NCBI RefSeq assembly: GCF_021155765.1
Contig: NC_060110.1
Coordinates: 18,684,001-18,748,000, forward strand
Length of the DNA stretch: 64,000 nucleotides
Direction: 5' to 3'
From: Diprion similis
Lineage: Eukaryota > Arthropoda > Insecta > Hymenoptera > Diprionidae
Below, piece after piece: positions 36,431 to 49,500 of the stretch. The first letter of the stretch is position 1. Every line of letters begins with the position of its first letter. The position numbers and the translations under genes were made by a program. A model generated the notes under the pieces. The model was given only the letters and a program-made list of their open reading frames with translations. It had not been told where the DNA came from and did not search any database.

Positions 36431-38346
36431 GAGCGCGAACAATCTTTATATAAATCTGATCTATCACGATGCAAATTATTATTCTTCGAAGCGGTCTCAA
36501 GTGCTAATAGTTGTTTTGTAATACAGAAGAAGAATTATTTATTATTTTAGTGATTTCAAAACGATTCGAGTATTGGTTGACAGTTTACAAATATTGAGCA
36601 GAAAGCGTTAGATATATCTTGCCTCCAAAATAATAATAATTTTGTAATAAACTTGATGAGGAAGAAAAGAAATCATTTACTCGAAAAATAAACTACCTTA
36701 GAATTCCGAATGAGCTTATATAATGATCTAATAAATCGGAAATTTCTATAACGATTGTGAACACCATGCCACATGAAAAAAGAATGTGAAGAAGAAACCC
36801 GTAGCTCAAACGCATGCGACACTCACTAATGATAGGAAGTTTTACTACGTGTACCCAAAGCTTTGTATCTTTTCATTCTAAATGTAGATCGATTTTTTTT
36901 CTCAACATTGAACGATTCTAATTTTACAAATGCAACGGCAAACATTCGAATCCAGCGCCATTTCGTCCATGTGTCCTGATCAAGACATTAGGCAGAAATC
37001 AAGTGTTGGAATTGTTAGCGGCGATGAAGTTTTCGCATTTTAGATTGAATTTCGATTATTTTACACCGTTCAATGTTGATATTGTCACCCAAAATATGTC
37101 AAGTATTACTTGAAGTAATCTATGAATATGTCGATATTTTTGGAAAATTTATAAGAAAATGATTTATGTGTATCGGTGGATATAATCCTTATTCGTATAC
37201 TTATCACATTATGCGCAAAAACTATATTAACCACAATCCATGCAAAAAACCACGCAATGATCTTGCAATCTATTTTTATTCGCCGTATTGTTACGTCAAA
37301 TGAACGAATACTTACAATCACACTTATCTCATTCATAAATTCATTATTTCAACATGAAAATTCAATTGGACTTTGATTTTTCTGTTAATTTAGTGTAGCT
37401 GAAATCATAGCTGAAATTGCGAAAAAATCGAGAACCGGTAAAACTGTAGAAGTGTTATTTTGTGGGTCGGTAGTACCGTCGATATTTGACTTTTTATAAG
37501 TATACCATACAGGAAGCCCATATTCAGGGACGGTATGGAACAATTAGCCCGATTTTTGACACAACTGAATAGCGTTATATTTATTACCGCGCAGTAGCAT
37601 GCTTACCATGCATATCACACGCAACGTCCTTGCCGCAACGCTTCTCGAGCGCCTCTCCCGGAGAAAATCTGCAACGCAGCACTTTGATTTGAACATACTT
37701 CGTGGAGACATATTTAACATTCGAATCACCTGACAAAACACCTGATCTAGACGAAAAGCAAAGTAAGATCTCGTTAGGATCATATTCTTATGTTCTTTCG
37801 TAGGACGCATCAATTTCATGAGAGTTTATCACATTTCTTTAGGATTTCGACGTACAGACTGCTTAACCAAAAATCTAATAGAGAGAAAAAAAACGGGGAT
37901 TTCTAATCTCCACATAAGAAATCCCGTATTCCCATTGGTAACTGCCGCTGTCTCCTGCAATGCGATTGGTGCCTGATAGTCGATCTACGCCTCCAGTCTC
38001 ATGGTAGCACTCCTCTAACATGACATTGACCATCGGTGTCGTGACCATTCGTCGTTTAACCTGTCTTTAGTAGTCTTGGAAATAGTACAGGCAATAACCA
38101 AACGTTAAATTTTTGACGGCTGCTAACGAGTGCCTCATTGGTCCATATGTCGGAATCCCGAACTGCAACTTTGGATCAATTTTCCGAAAAGATTCGGACA
38201 ACTTATTTGAAATTATGACATATTCGGACACTATCCATACGAAGAAGCAATATAATCAGAGCTTGAAGCCACATCGAGACCTGGTTTATATTATCGAGCC
38301 TTCGGCTTAGAAATATATTACATAATTTATTAGTCAGTATAAATAA
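36431..38346. other. Intergenic region and DNAJC30 promoter side
   Basis: AT-rich with no credible coding frame. Two CCAAT-type boxes in forward ATTGG orientation lie near 37935 and 38136, close to the DNAJC30-like gene, and may belong to its promoter. Confidence 0.45.
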
Positions 38347-39066
38347 ATGCCAACAATGTCATCGATGGGTTATCCGAGAGTTTGCATAAACTTATTAACA
38401 GGCAAACTTCAATTCAGCACTAGTTCATTATCGTTTAAAAATCATTACGATTCATTAGGCCTGTCTCCAAAGGCTACGCAAAATGACATCAAGAGTGCTT
38501 ACTACAAATTAACCATGATTTACCATCCAGACAAAAATAAAAGCGAGGAAGCAAAACACAAGTTTCGCAAAATCACAGACGCATATGAAATATTGGGAAG
38601 TTACAAATCGCGAAAAATGTATGACCGTGGAATCAGACCTGTTTCTGGCTCCAGACGCATGGAAGACAGAGATCCAGAAGAGGTGAAAAAAGAAGATGCC
38701 CAAACTCGGTTTTACAAGTCTAGGTTGAACAGGAGCAAAATTGTCAGTTCCGACGGTCGCACTCCGATATACAACTTTGATGAATGGGCTAAGGCACATT
38801 ATGGTGAATTATTTACTCAAACTTCTGAACGAAGAGAAAACAGTAAGCGTTTGCAAAGGGAGAAAGAGGACGAACTTCTACGATCGCAACAGACCGCAAT
38901 TGGCATGCCGATTATTCTTCTAGTTCTGTTTACCTTTGCATCTGTCTATACTTATCGGGATAGCACAAGTTATGATGTAAACCGAGTCAGCCGTGATACA
39001 AACGATACACATGCTTCTTCGTCATCAGGAATCAATGGTAATACAAATCGCCCTCCCAATATCTGA
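38347..39066 (+). CDS. DNAJC30: DnaJ homolog subfamily C member 30 (mitochondrial)
   Basis: Single-exon gene, 239 residues. A TAA stands directly before the ATG in frame, so this is the earliest possible start. A basic, Ser-rich N-terminus (residues 1-31) looks like a mitochondrial presequence. The J domain spans about 32-95, with the catalytic HPD at 60-62 (MIYHPDKNKSEEAK). The FDEWAKAHYGE block (144-154) matches the NFD..y.aHYGE segment of DNAJC30. A single membrane helix lies at about 185-203 (IGMPIILLVLFTFASV). In mammals DNAJC30 sits in the inner mitochondrial membrane, works with ATP synthase and helps replace complex I subunits. The helix and HYGE block set it apart from general J proteins. 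It converges with VPS37. Confidence 0.85.
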   Translation: MPTMSSMGYPRVCINLLTGKLQFSTSSLSFKNHYDSLGLSPKATQNDIKSAYYKLTMIYHPDKNKSEEAKHKFRKITDAYEILGSYKSRKMYDRGIRPVSGSRRMEDRDPEEVKKEDAQTRFYKSRLNRSKIVSSDGRTPIYNFDEWAKAHYGELFTQTSERRENSKRLQREKEDELLRSQQTAIGMPIILLVLFTFASVYTYRDSTSYDVNRVSRDTNDTHASSSSGINGNTNRPPNI

Positions 39067-39169
39067 ACGGCAAAAAATGCATTTTCAGCTTCAGATCAGA
39101 TCAATTGTCAGCTGTTACTGAGTATTGTACATAGTAGAAAATTATTTATAGTGTTTACGCTGCTGTTCA

Positions 39170-39175
39170 AATAAA
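39170..39175 (+). terminator. Poly(A) signal of DNAJC30
   Basis: AATAAA 104 bases after the stop codon of the J-protein gene. Confidence 0.6.
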
Positions 39176-40219
39176 AAATACTTTATTCAAATATCTGATT
39201 TGTTTTCAACATTTCATTCATTAGAACATACCTACATTTTTCAATATGTTTTTTTATTAATTTGATCTCTTATGAATGTTAAAAACAATTTAACATATGG
39301 AATAATAATAAATGATCATCTATATAAAATACACTGTTAAATATTCCACTGTGCTTCTTAGTTAGCATTACATCGCGTAAAATAAAATTGCTCAAAGTAA
39401 ATGGAGAAGTTACTTTTCATTTAAAGGAAATATAGGAATTTAAGGAATATATGCATAGGGTACCATTAATAACTAGAAAAGTTGGAAGAAATAAATAACA
39501 AAAAACCAACCAAGTAAATTGCAACAACTCTAAGTGAGCCAAAATTCATAAATATAGCTGGTAAAACTTTATAACATTAGTTTGGTCTTGTCAGTTGTTA
39601 GTATGTATTTATAGTCTGAGTCAACAATTATTGTAAAACTCAAGGATCAATTCTTTGTTCATCGTACTCTACCTTGAAATTGCTTCCCTATAAGTCTATG
39701 AGTACTCAAATAATATTGACGTAAGTATGAATCTCACGTTTATGATCTAGGCGTCAAAGCTCCTAGATTTTTCAACTATCTGAAACTTTACATAAAAATA
39801 TCATTAAACTTCGCAAATTTCATTTATTCCAAAACAGTGAACAGATTCTTGAATCCTTCAGAAATACTTCAATCGTTATAGAATACTTCGGGATTATTAA
39901 ACTGTGTAGTGCAATTTACTGTAAGTTGCTAGAATTTCAGTTTCTGAGCAAAGCATATGGTTTTTGTTCATCGTTATTAGAATATATTACGTTTACCGCC
40001 TGCTTTTGTAATTCCAGAAAATGATAAGTTATTTAGAACTGATCATTTAAATGACATCAGGAGTGCCATATACTTAAATAAATGGAATTTGATTAGTTCA
40101 AAATGAGATGCCACAAGTTTTCTGTACAATAATAAACATAAAAAAACGAAGCACTCAATTTGCAGAAGCTAGTATAAAATTTTACTATATTACAACAGTA
40201 CTGCACCTATGAATATTTG
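39176..40219. other. Tail-to-tail intergenic region
   Basis: Very AT-rich sequence between the convergent DNAJC30-like and VPS37 genes. No gene or repeat family recognised. Confidence 0.6.
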
Positions 40220-40225
40220 TTTATT
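40220..40225 (-). terminator. Poly(A) signal of VPS37
   Basis: AATAAA on the minus strand, about 80 bases past the VPS37 stop codon. Confidence 0.5.
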
Positions 40226-40303
40226 GATAATTCACCAGCAATTTGGATTAAGATTTTTCTTTTCGTGAAGAATAATTAAGAGTTAATTATACCTGGCAGT
40301 AAA

Positions 40304-41415
40304 TTAATAGGGTCGATATACGGGCGGAACTGGCATGGGCATTCCTATGACACCTGTAGGATATGGAACAGAAGGTCCCATCCCTGGAAAGTTGCCAGAG
40401 GTAGGATACCCTAAGATTCCAGAGGATGAAGGACGAGGCTTCAGCATCAACTCCTTCATTTTATCAACTTTCACTTTTCGCAAGTGCATCAACTTGCGGC
40501 GCGTCAAAAATTGCTCCAAAAATTCATCCACCTCCATTTCTTCATTCATAAACTTTCCTTGTATTTTCTGAAAACAGAGAAAAAGAAAACGATTGATCGG
40601 TATATCACTCACTACTGTTACATAACTCGCTAATAATTATATTTGTGAAATGCTCTCCAGATAACCAACCGTATTTACCTCTGACTCTTCTTCGATCTCC
40701 GCTGCAGATGCTTGAAGCAGGGCCAAAGCTGTGTCAACAGTCATCGTGCCCGACTGTTCTTCTGCAAAAGTTAAATTTGATGCCTATGAAAACCAATAAT
40801 TGAAATTGATTGGAGACTACTCCTGAAGTAGATGCAAGAACAATGCAGTGGAATATATAACTCTTAAAATACACTGCTGGTTTCTTCCTTTAATCAAATT
40901 TGGTGATTAAAAATTGTTCTTCATCATTCAACGCCCGGAGCTGATGTTACAAATTAATGCTTCTATGATGCAACTTCTAAAACGACAGGAGAAACAGTAA
41001 AAGAAGAATTCTCGGTGTCAAAGACTTGACTTACTCAGCTGATCTAGCTTTTCCATAACACTCGTACAGAGTTTGCTTCCCTTCTCGCTGAGTTCCCTTA
41101 TTGCTTGTTTGCCATCTTCTAATTTCGGTTTATTGGAAAGGTTGAACTCTGCCATGGACCTATTGCTAGCCAAAAGCATCTCCTTTTCAGTATCTTGCTC
41201 CTTGAACTGTAAATAATACCTTATATTAATTATGACATGCATTTCGAGCTGTTTTGACTAACAACAAAACAAGATTACGCAAACCTAACCTGTTTAACAT
41301 CTTTGACAATCTCCTCGAACTTGTCATCATCGTTCAACAACTCTTTCAGCTCCTCGTTGTTTAAATGGGAGAGCAATCCTAATGTTGCCACTATGTCGGG
41401 CTCCTGATTGCACAT
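40304..41415 (-). CDS. VPS37B: VPS37, ESCRT-I subunit
   Basis: Vacuolar protein sorting 37 homologue, 214 residues. It is part of ESCRT-I with TSG101 and VPS28, which sorts ubiquitinated membrane cargo into multivesicular bodies. Exons in coding order: 41290-41415, 41035-41206, 40679-40761, 40304-40567; all GT-AG, phases agree. The start MCNQEPDIVATLGLLSHLNN is preferred over an in-frame upstream Met because the Mod(r) domain begins here. The Mod(r) domain (about residues 10-150) is mostly helical and acidic (LNDDDKFEEIVKDVKQ), ending in the block FLEQFLTRRKLMHLRKVKVD. The tail is Pro/Gly/Met-rich (GMPMPVPPVYRPY), as in the VPS37B/C branch. The family call is secure; the B paralogue letter is a best guess. 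Confidence 0.88.
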
Positions 41416-44400
41416 TTTAGCAAAATAAATTAAAAAAACTATAATTTTGATCTGCAAGTCAACCTCTGTCTTCTCCTGACACAACCTCTGACAAATGACA
41501 ATGCTAGCCTGACTCTGAAGCCCTTACGCACACACACCAGCACGGGAATTTCCACGAGCAGCTGACAACCGATAGTCAAGCTGTCAAAATATGAATAGTG
41601 CGTGATTCAGGAGAGAAGATGTTCGTCAATTTTTACCTATTCCTTTTGATAGATTGGATCATAGACGCTGATGAATATTTTGGTTAAATAATATAGAAGC
41701 TAATCGCCGCCACTATCTTCAACAGAGTATAAAGACTTCTATTTTATTCACAACAAGTGTTCGAGAAATCGCCCGACCATACGTGTATTGCTGAGATCGC
41801 ATTACTGATAAAATTTGACATCTTATTTCTCTGAGGTATCTTAATTACTAGCAAGATTCTCTCAAACAACAGTTTACCAAATGTTCGAATAATTTAAGGC
41901 ATTGAAAAAATCAGAATATCATACACTTTGCTCTAAATTGTAAATTGTGCAATCGTTATTGAGTACATTTCAGATAAGACTCAAACAATGCTTTTAATAA
42001 AGCATTCGTTTTTTTGTTCTCAAATGAATACCAAGCATGGCAAAGAGCTTTCTATTATCTGTTACAGTTCAGCTGATTACTCATAATTATTTGCATAAAT
42101 TGTTAACTGTGAATGCAGAGTGCAGCATACAGTACTTCTAGTTGAACAAAAGACTGTGAGATGAGCGAAATACTGTACTTATTTGCAGCCAACTCTACCA
42201 TAAAGCTGAACAAAAAGTATTCTTTTAATTACTCAATTTTATTTTACTTTTTTTTTTTATATATTTTGTACATAGCAATTATACAAAAAAGATTTTTATT
42301 GTTATGTATACTATAGTATAATATTAGTGATTCGTTAACTCAAGTAACAGGTATTGAAAAAAAAATGGTTTAGAACCATCGAAGAAATCATATCTTTAGT
42401 AAGTTCAAAGCAGACATATCATCACATAAATGATTAAATATGATCACCAACCTATCTTGCATTCGTTTCTTTTCATTTTTTATCACATGTGTAACTGGGA
42501 ACAAAGACTGCACGTGATATAAAAATAAAATACATAGTGGACCTCGCTCAAAATGCCTAAAAATATGTATTATTAGACTGAGCGTTTTTTGTTTCCTACA
42601 ATACATTCTTTGAATTGTAATTTTCTTTTCAACTTTCGAACACATTATTTGATCACTCAATCACAAAAGCTTGTAACTAACGTAAGCAACGCAATATATT
42701 ATTATGCCATAGTTATTTATGTTACTCAAACTAATCTGATTACTTTACTAGTTACTACTTGTATTACATTCATGATATCAACTCATATAAGATAATTAAT
42801 AGTGAGTAAAAAGGTTTGGTGACCACAGTTAACACTTAAAACACGCAGTAATGTCTACCTTGTACAGAATATCTTAAAAAATACATCATAGACAGTGTTT
42901 GAAAGATTTTTAATTGTCAAGCTGTTTTGCCAATGTTTCACATTTAATGGGCATTTTGAAACTTAGTTAACTTGTTGATAAATTTTAATTGTAGTTTTTT
43001 TTTCTTTCAATTCATTAACCATGAAGATTTGGTAATCCTGTACAAATTGAAAATCAAATAAGTTCAGCTGAGCTCAAAAAAAGTTCGTGTATGTTTTTAG
43101 TAACAATTCATTAATATATTCTCAATAATTGAATATTGGTTGCAAATAAATACAGCTTATTATAAACACATTGAATCACGTTTTTTTAAAGTTTTTTTTC
43201 TATATTTTTTCTTTAAATCCCTTGTTTTCTTCTTTCCCCAAACACTCTTCAAATACACAGGCCACCAGTAGCTTTGCTTGAAGCTTGGGTCGCATAGTAC
43301 AAATGTAATGGATCCATTGTACCAAGTAGAGCGACTGCCGACCAACATTATACTAGCACAACTGTTGATATTATCATTACTACTATTACTAGATTTTTTT
43401 TTTTTTTTAAACTTAAATGCAGTCAACTGAAATGCGAGAATTTCAGGCTTGTTTATGTAGTCACAGTTCTGCAAGCCTAACTCCACCCACCAAATAATAC
43501 AAGAGATATTACATTGGCAGTAAAAGCTGTACAAAATAAACACAATAACTAAAGTTACTCAAAGAGTTGACAATTTCAGAATAATAATTGCAGAGAAACA
43601 TCACGATATAATCTAGATATTATTATATTTTAACAAATTATTAAAACCAGCGTCATTGTTTCTGTGAAATTAGATTACAGTAGTATCTGTGTACCCAGAA
43701 TTTGTTTCGTCGTAGTATTATGTGCAAGTTAGATGTAGAGAATAAACGTTGATAAGTGGAAAATGGTTGAAGAATTTTTTTTAAGGAAGCAGTCACTTTT
43801 CTATTAAAGAAGTTTTCAAGTATAAGAAAATTGCAAGAATACTTTGGAATAGGTGTGAAATAACAGCAATAGAGAGCTCAAAAATTGATGAGTTACGAAA
43901 TTCTGTGACGATCTTGTTCATTTTAATGGGGCAATGAATGTATGCATTTACACACAATTAATGTATACTATATCCTCTGAGCTTTACTGATTTAGGACTT
44001 AATAAGTCTTTTCTTTTTTATTAATTTCGGCAACACTAATTATCCACAAAAATGTATTGGCTATATGTGTACTATGAATAAACAAAATTTAAGTTTGCTT
44101 CACAAACAGCAGGTCATTGAATACTGTAGATTTTTACTAATTGACACACGACCGATCAAGCTAGTTCTATTGCAACTGAAAAGTAGTATAATATTGAGAT
44201 AAAAAGTGTTGCATGTAAAAATATTCGCAGTTATTTTACAAATGTCTAATAATGAAACACAATCGTGAGAAAGATTTTATTTTGGTAGGATGAGGACTGA
44301 TCCTATAAAACAACAATGCTTAGTTGTGATAAGTTTTAATTTACAGGATGCCAATTTACGACTCGCAATGCATATTATAAGTAGTAATAATGTAGTATTA

Positions 44401-46206
44401 TAATACAACTTCACTCGGATAAAAACACACATATTCGCCTAGCACATTTATTTCACTAAAACCCTGCCGCAACGACACTATTTTATGCAATTAATATTCA
44501 AAATTCATACACCAAATCTCGATAGTGTATTCTAAATCATTACGTTCATGAAATATGCAAATTAGATTCAGTATTTTGTTACACTACTTCTTAGTGTAAT
44601 GTACTACTTTAGATTACACTGGCAATGGTAGTTAAGGTGGCGTGTGATTGGGCGCAAATCACCATATTTAACCTACTATTTTGCAGCCTCACTTCACAAA
44701 CTCTACATAGTATCTAAATGGAACGCAACATTGGTCCTGAGTTTGCTCATTACTTCAATTTTGTGTCCTGCACTCGATCTCACAACACCCCAAGTAGCGC
44801 CTACACTTGACGTCTGCGACTGTTAAGTATAATTATTTATCTATTCACTCACCAATTTAACTTACTGACAGATTCATTTTTTATTAGGCGTCCACAGATT
44901 CAGGAGTCGCAAATATTGAGTCTATGCTTCATTAGTATTTAAATGAATGTTGATACAATAGAAAACAGTTAAAATATTTATAATCTCAAATCAAAAGCAA
45001 AGTTTAAATGCAACGAAAAAAGAATGGAACCCAGAATGGCATTCATGCAGTGTGTGTATTGTTGGTACATAGGATTTCATTTAATATGTAATGAATCGCA
45101 GTTCAATTTGGCAATGAGTATGTTACAAAATAACTTCATATTACAACTTTGGTCTTCTGGCTTTGATTCGATTTTATTCATTTATTTCTGTGATATCTTA
45201 CCATTTAATACTTCACACAATGGGATTATTATCCTCCAATTTTCTCTGATTTTGACCTAAAATTTAAATACAATCACCCCCTTTTCAAGTGTTATCCAAT
45301 ATAAAAAATTTACATTTCAAATTTATATTAACAGGTTTTTTCGATCAGACTTCTAGTTGATAAATTTAAGGCATTACTAGATTCACGAAGTTTAACCCAA
45401 TTCAGATTTGCAAAACTCAGGCACAGCTTTATTTGTCAGTAAGTACAACAAAACATTTTATCGACGCAAAGTTTAATATGATTTCTGTCTATAAAACTGA
45501 CATATTACTATGTTCAAGCTTGATTTTGATTAGCAAAATTATTGGGATGAAAAAACAGTATACGAAAAATTTATTTGATACTTTTTTTTTTTAAAACTGA
45601 ATTATTTTATGGAGAAAAACCTTGCATTCTAAAAATGTTCGAATCCAATTCTCCCTTCCAATAATTAATTTCGTTCAATTTTAATACAGACTATTGTACA
45701 AACTGATACTGATAATCAATTAACAAATGATGTACAGTGATACTTTCATCAACCATCATACTAAAGAAGGTAATACATACCATGAAGAGTACTGGACCCG
45801 TTTGAAAAGTTTGACTAAATTACTGTATCTCCATATAATTATTGCGAAATATAAAAAAATACTGCTGCAGACTTGCAAAGTATTAATCTTACTATATTCA
45901 CCCTATTATAAAATTTGCGAATTAATGAGGGAAAATTAGCAGTAGAAAAAAAGTCCACAACGAAAACAAAAGAATCAGTAGAAACGTCACTCGTTGCTTC
46001 CAGAATGAGAACATTCATCAACCATCATTGGACCATTGAAGAACTCAATGATATTGAGTATAAAATGAACAGTCCAATATTACTTATGGCATGGTACTTC
46101 CACGTTATTGATGCACGCATACGGGTATACTATGAACAATTACAGATATCAAACGCACGAGAAAACGAAAACCTACCGATCATACTATTATGCAAAAATC
46201 ATTCAT
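41416..46206. other. Intergenic region, VPS37 promoter and XPO1 downstream side
   Basis: About 4.8 kb, very AT-rich, with T-runs at 42244 and 43399. VPS37's promoter should lie in the first few hundred bases. Open frames here (43160-43543 minus, 45915-46247 plus) show no recognised motif. An extended exportin-1 3' UTR could reach into it. Confidence 0.5.
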
Positions 46207-46212
46207 TTTATT
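46207..46212 (-). terminator. Candidate poly(A) signal of exportin-1
   Basis: AATAAA on the minus strand, 341 bases past the XPO1 stop codon. Other candidates lie further left, so the true 3' end is uncertain. Confidence 0.4.
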
Positions 46213-46552
46213 ATTATTATATTTTTTTCATCATTTATTACTCTTAGACTTAATCTCGTAAAATTACTAAGAACTCCGATACACGAAATAGCGTCGGCGA
46301 GCAGGCATTCACATCTTACCCACAACAAGAACTCAATTTCATCTCGAATCCTATAACAGACAAACAAACAATCACCTCGTCTTAGCTTACCTCGTTAAAG
46401 GCATAATATTTTACACTTCTTGGCTCTGTTTAAGTATATAATATGTATCTGGGCGGTGGTGGGGGTGGCTGCAGATAAAAGGATACAGACGTATCTACGG
46501 CAGAGCACATTTCGATCAGATTTGTTGGGGTACAATAGGGGCTGCGGGTGAT

Positions 46553-49500
46553 TCAGTCCTGCATCTCCTCAGGCATCTCGTGAGGATTGAGGATACCCGG
46601 CACTGCCATTTGCTGTCGTCTCTTAACTCTCTGTGCATTTCGCAGAGCCGTTTCCCGCTCTTCCAAATACAAATCTGTGTCATCTTCACCCGTGTATTCC
46701 TGCGCACAAAGTCGAATGCCATTATAATGTGCAAAAATATCGTTCATCATCCCCGCACAAATGACTAGAGCTTGAAGGGTGTATTTTAAATACTCTAGAC
46801 CATGAAGAGTGGCTATTAATTTGTCGAAACATTCAATACTTACTCGAATTTGAACGAGGAAGTCCCTAAGATGCTCCTTAAATGCAGGTATGTCTTGATC
46901 AAGATTAAATAAGCCCTGCACCGTGATCTTTATCTGATTATCACTTAGATGTGGAAATGCGGCTCTTAATAAACTTGCTACAAATTCTTGAACGTATAAC
47001 GTATTATCTGGTACAGGACCCAGTGGCACTTGAATCCTTCCTAATTCTACTAACGTAAACATGTACGCCAGAATCGTTGCATGCATCGTCAAACCTGTGT
47101 AAAATAATTCTCAATTACTACACAGTGTACACACTGTAAGAAATATTTATTCAAGTGTTACAAATTTTTTGTACCTCAAGTAAATAGTTTGATTTTTTTT
47201 AAATTGCCTTAATGACAAAGTACTTACCAGCTGTGTGCGAAGTGTCTGTTACGACGCTAAATATGTGTTGCAGAATGTCAGTAAAGTATGTTTGATAAAA
47301 ACTCTGTGCTGCTTGGTTATGAATCTCAAGGTTTTGTATGAGCTGATAAAGTATTTGTAGTCCAGTATCTGCGACATTTCTCATTGTATGCTTGAATGCC
47401 CAAATAATGGAGTCAAGTACCAGCTTGAACTGAGCTGGAGGGATTGACAGGAATGCAGGGAAACAGTGACTGTTCACTGCCTGTGGACAACAAAATATAG
47501 AAGATTAAAGGCATTATACAAAACAATACCATCATATATGAGAAATTTAGAGAATAGTTTCTCACGTTTTTTCAAAGGGGAATTTTCATACAAAGAAATT
47601 AAAAGCTCAATTATTCAGAAGGTTAACGTTACCTGCAGTAATAGGAAGAAGTTTGTTCGGTGTTCAGGGAATTCTTCGAAGTCTTTATTAATCATTTCAA
47701 GGGTGCATTCGAAAACAGCGTCAAATATTTTCGGCACTTCGCTCGTGATGTGCGCCTCTAATTTGTTGACAATAGTAGCCATTGCGCCAAGCACTTCAGG
47801 CTCCCGAGCACAGTGCACATTTGTCTTCTGATAATCAAGCAAGACTGCGTCCAATAATGGAGGTATGAAATTTTCCAAAACCTGTTCAACAAATTCATTA
47901 AATTTTTATTACATCCAACGTCGACATGTGAAAGTTTCTCAAATTGAGTAAAGAGAGCCATACAGGTAGTGAATTGAACTGAAGGCGTACATAGAATACT
48001 CATATAAATGCAAACTATATTCACAAGTGCATCAGAGGATATAAAAATGATTAAAGTTTTTATACTGATTAGTAACTGTTGTATTCAACATACGTTTTAA
48101 AAAATAATACTAATTAAATTGCACTCTACTCTGCTGCTTAGAATACACCGATTAAAGAATCGAATTGAGTTACTCCATAAAATGCTTTCAGTGAATAAAT
48201 AATGAGGCAGGGGTGTTACAAAAAATAAAAACTCACCATTTGATGATCGTTTGATCTGCTGACCCAATCTGAGATTAATTTTAACGTTTCCTTTTTGACA
48301 ACTCTCATACTTTTGATCAAAGGCTGTTTCATTACCATTTCTCCATTTAAAGCTATTGCTGCAGTTATGTTTTCACTCATAACCTGGAACATTAAGTTCA
48401 CGTTCAAAGGATAAGAAAAATAATAATACTGAGAGCTGTAGAGACGCATGCACATATAATTTTGATCAAACATAGACTTATTATCAATTGTAAATCAATT
48501 TAATAAAATTACAAAAATGGCGATAAGTTTTATTCATCATTAACATATTCCATATTCACAATACTACTCCACAGTTAGGTCGACAAGTTTCTTTTATGCG
48601 TAATTTGTTATGAAAACAGTTCTTACCTTGTAAACATTTAACATATCTAAATATATTCTTCCTAGCTGCATGACGTAAGGATGCCCGAGCGCTTTGCAAG
48701 CTCGAACATTTGTTTTTAGGATGCTAGCAAGCTGCTTGACAGCTTCTTGATTCTTCAATATATCGACATTCTAAATAAGATACGAAGTGATAAGTATTAG
48801 TATTTCATGTAGATCGTTTCACTTTTCCTACTTCTGCAATTAGATTAATCATACACAAAGTTTTGCTAATTACCTTTGATGCTTGACTAATTATGTCATC
48901 CCAAACCTGATTAGGCAAAAGCATATATTTCTCTATGAGCTGTTCCTGTACACATGTATCAACTTGAGCACTTATCATGTAGCCAACTGCCTCGTAAAAC
49001 GTGTGCACCTGTACGAAAAAAATATTTCGACTGTGAAACATGAGTTTTAAGGGGTTTCTATTTCACATAATTAGGGAATTCAATTTTTCATTGGTGAATA
49101 CTTCATTTTCCCTTGAACCAGCTCAAGATAGGGATCTCCTGAATAATTATGATATCAGGCTTTGTTTTTGAACGAACTTAAGTCAGGAAATTTGAGAAAC
49201 AACGTTTTAGGTGATTTGACCAAATATGTAGGTGGATAAAAAGGTTATTGTTACCTGCTGAGTTTGTAGATCGCAAATAATACTGCTGATCGTGGACAGT
49301 ATTTCTTCAATGAACGGCATAGGTTCACCAACCTGAATAGTTACGAAATGCCTTCTGCACTTCAACGCTATTTTGATAAAGGTATCACAGGCCATATCTT
49401 GTACTCCGTCATGTGTTTCTGTAAGGAGTAAAATGGCATAAAAAATCCCATTAATGAGATACTGAAGTACAGTTGTGTTTACAACGGATGAGCTCTATAG

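Noticed and set aside
45727-46247. Overlapping plus-strand frames left of exportin-1
   Set aside because: AT-rich with no motifs, and likely within or beside the exportin-1 3' UTR on the other strand.
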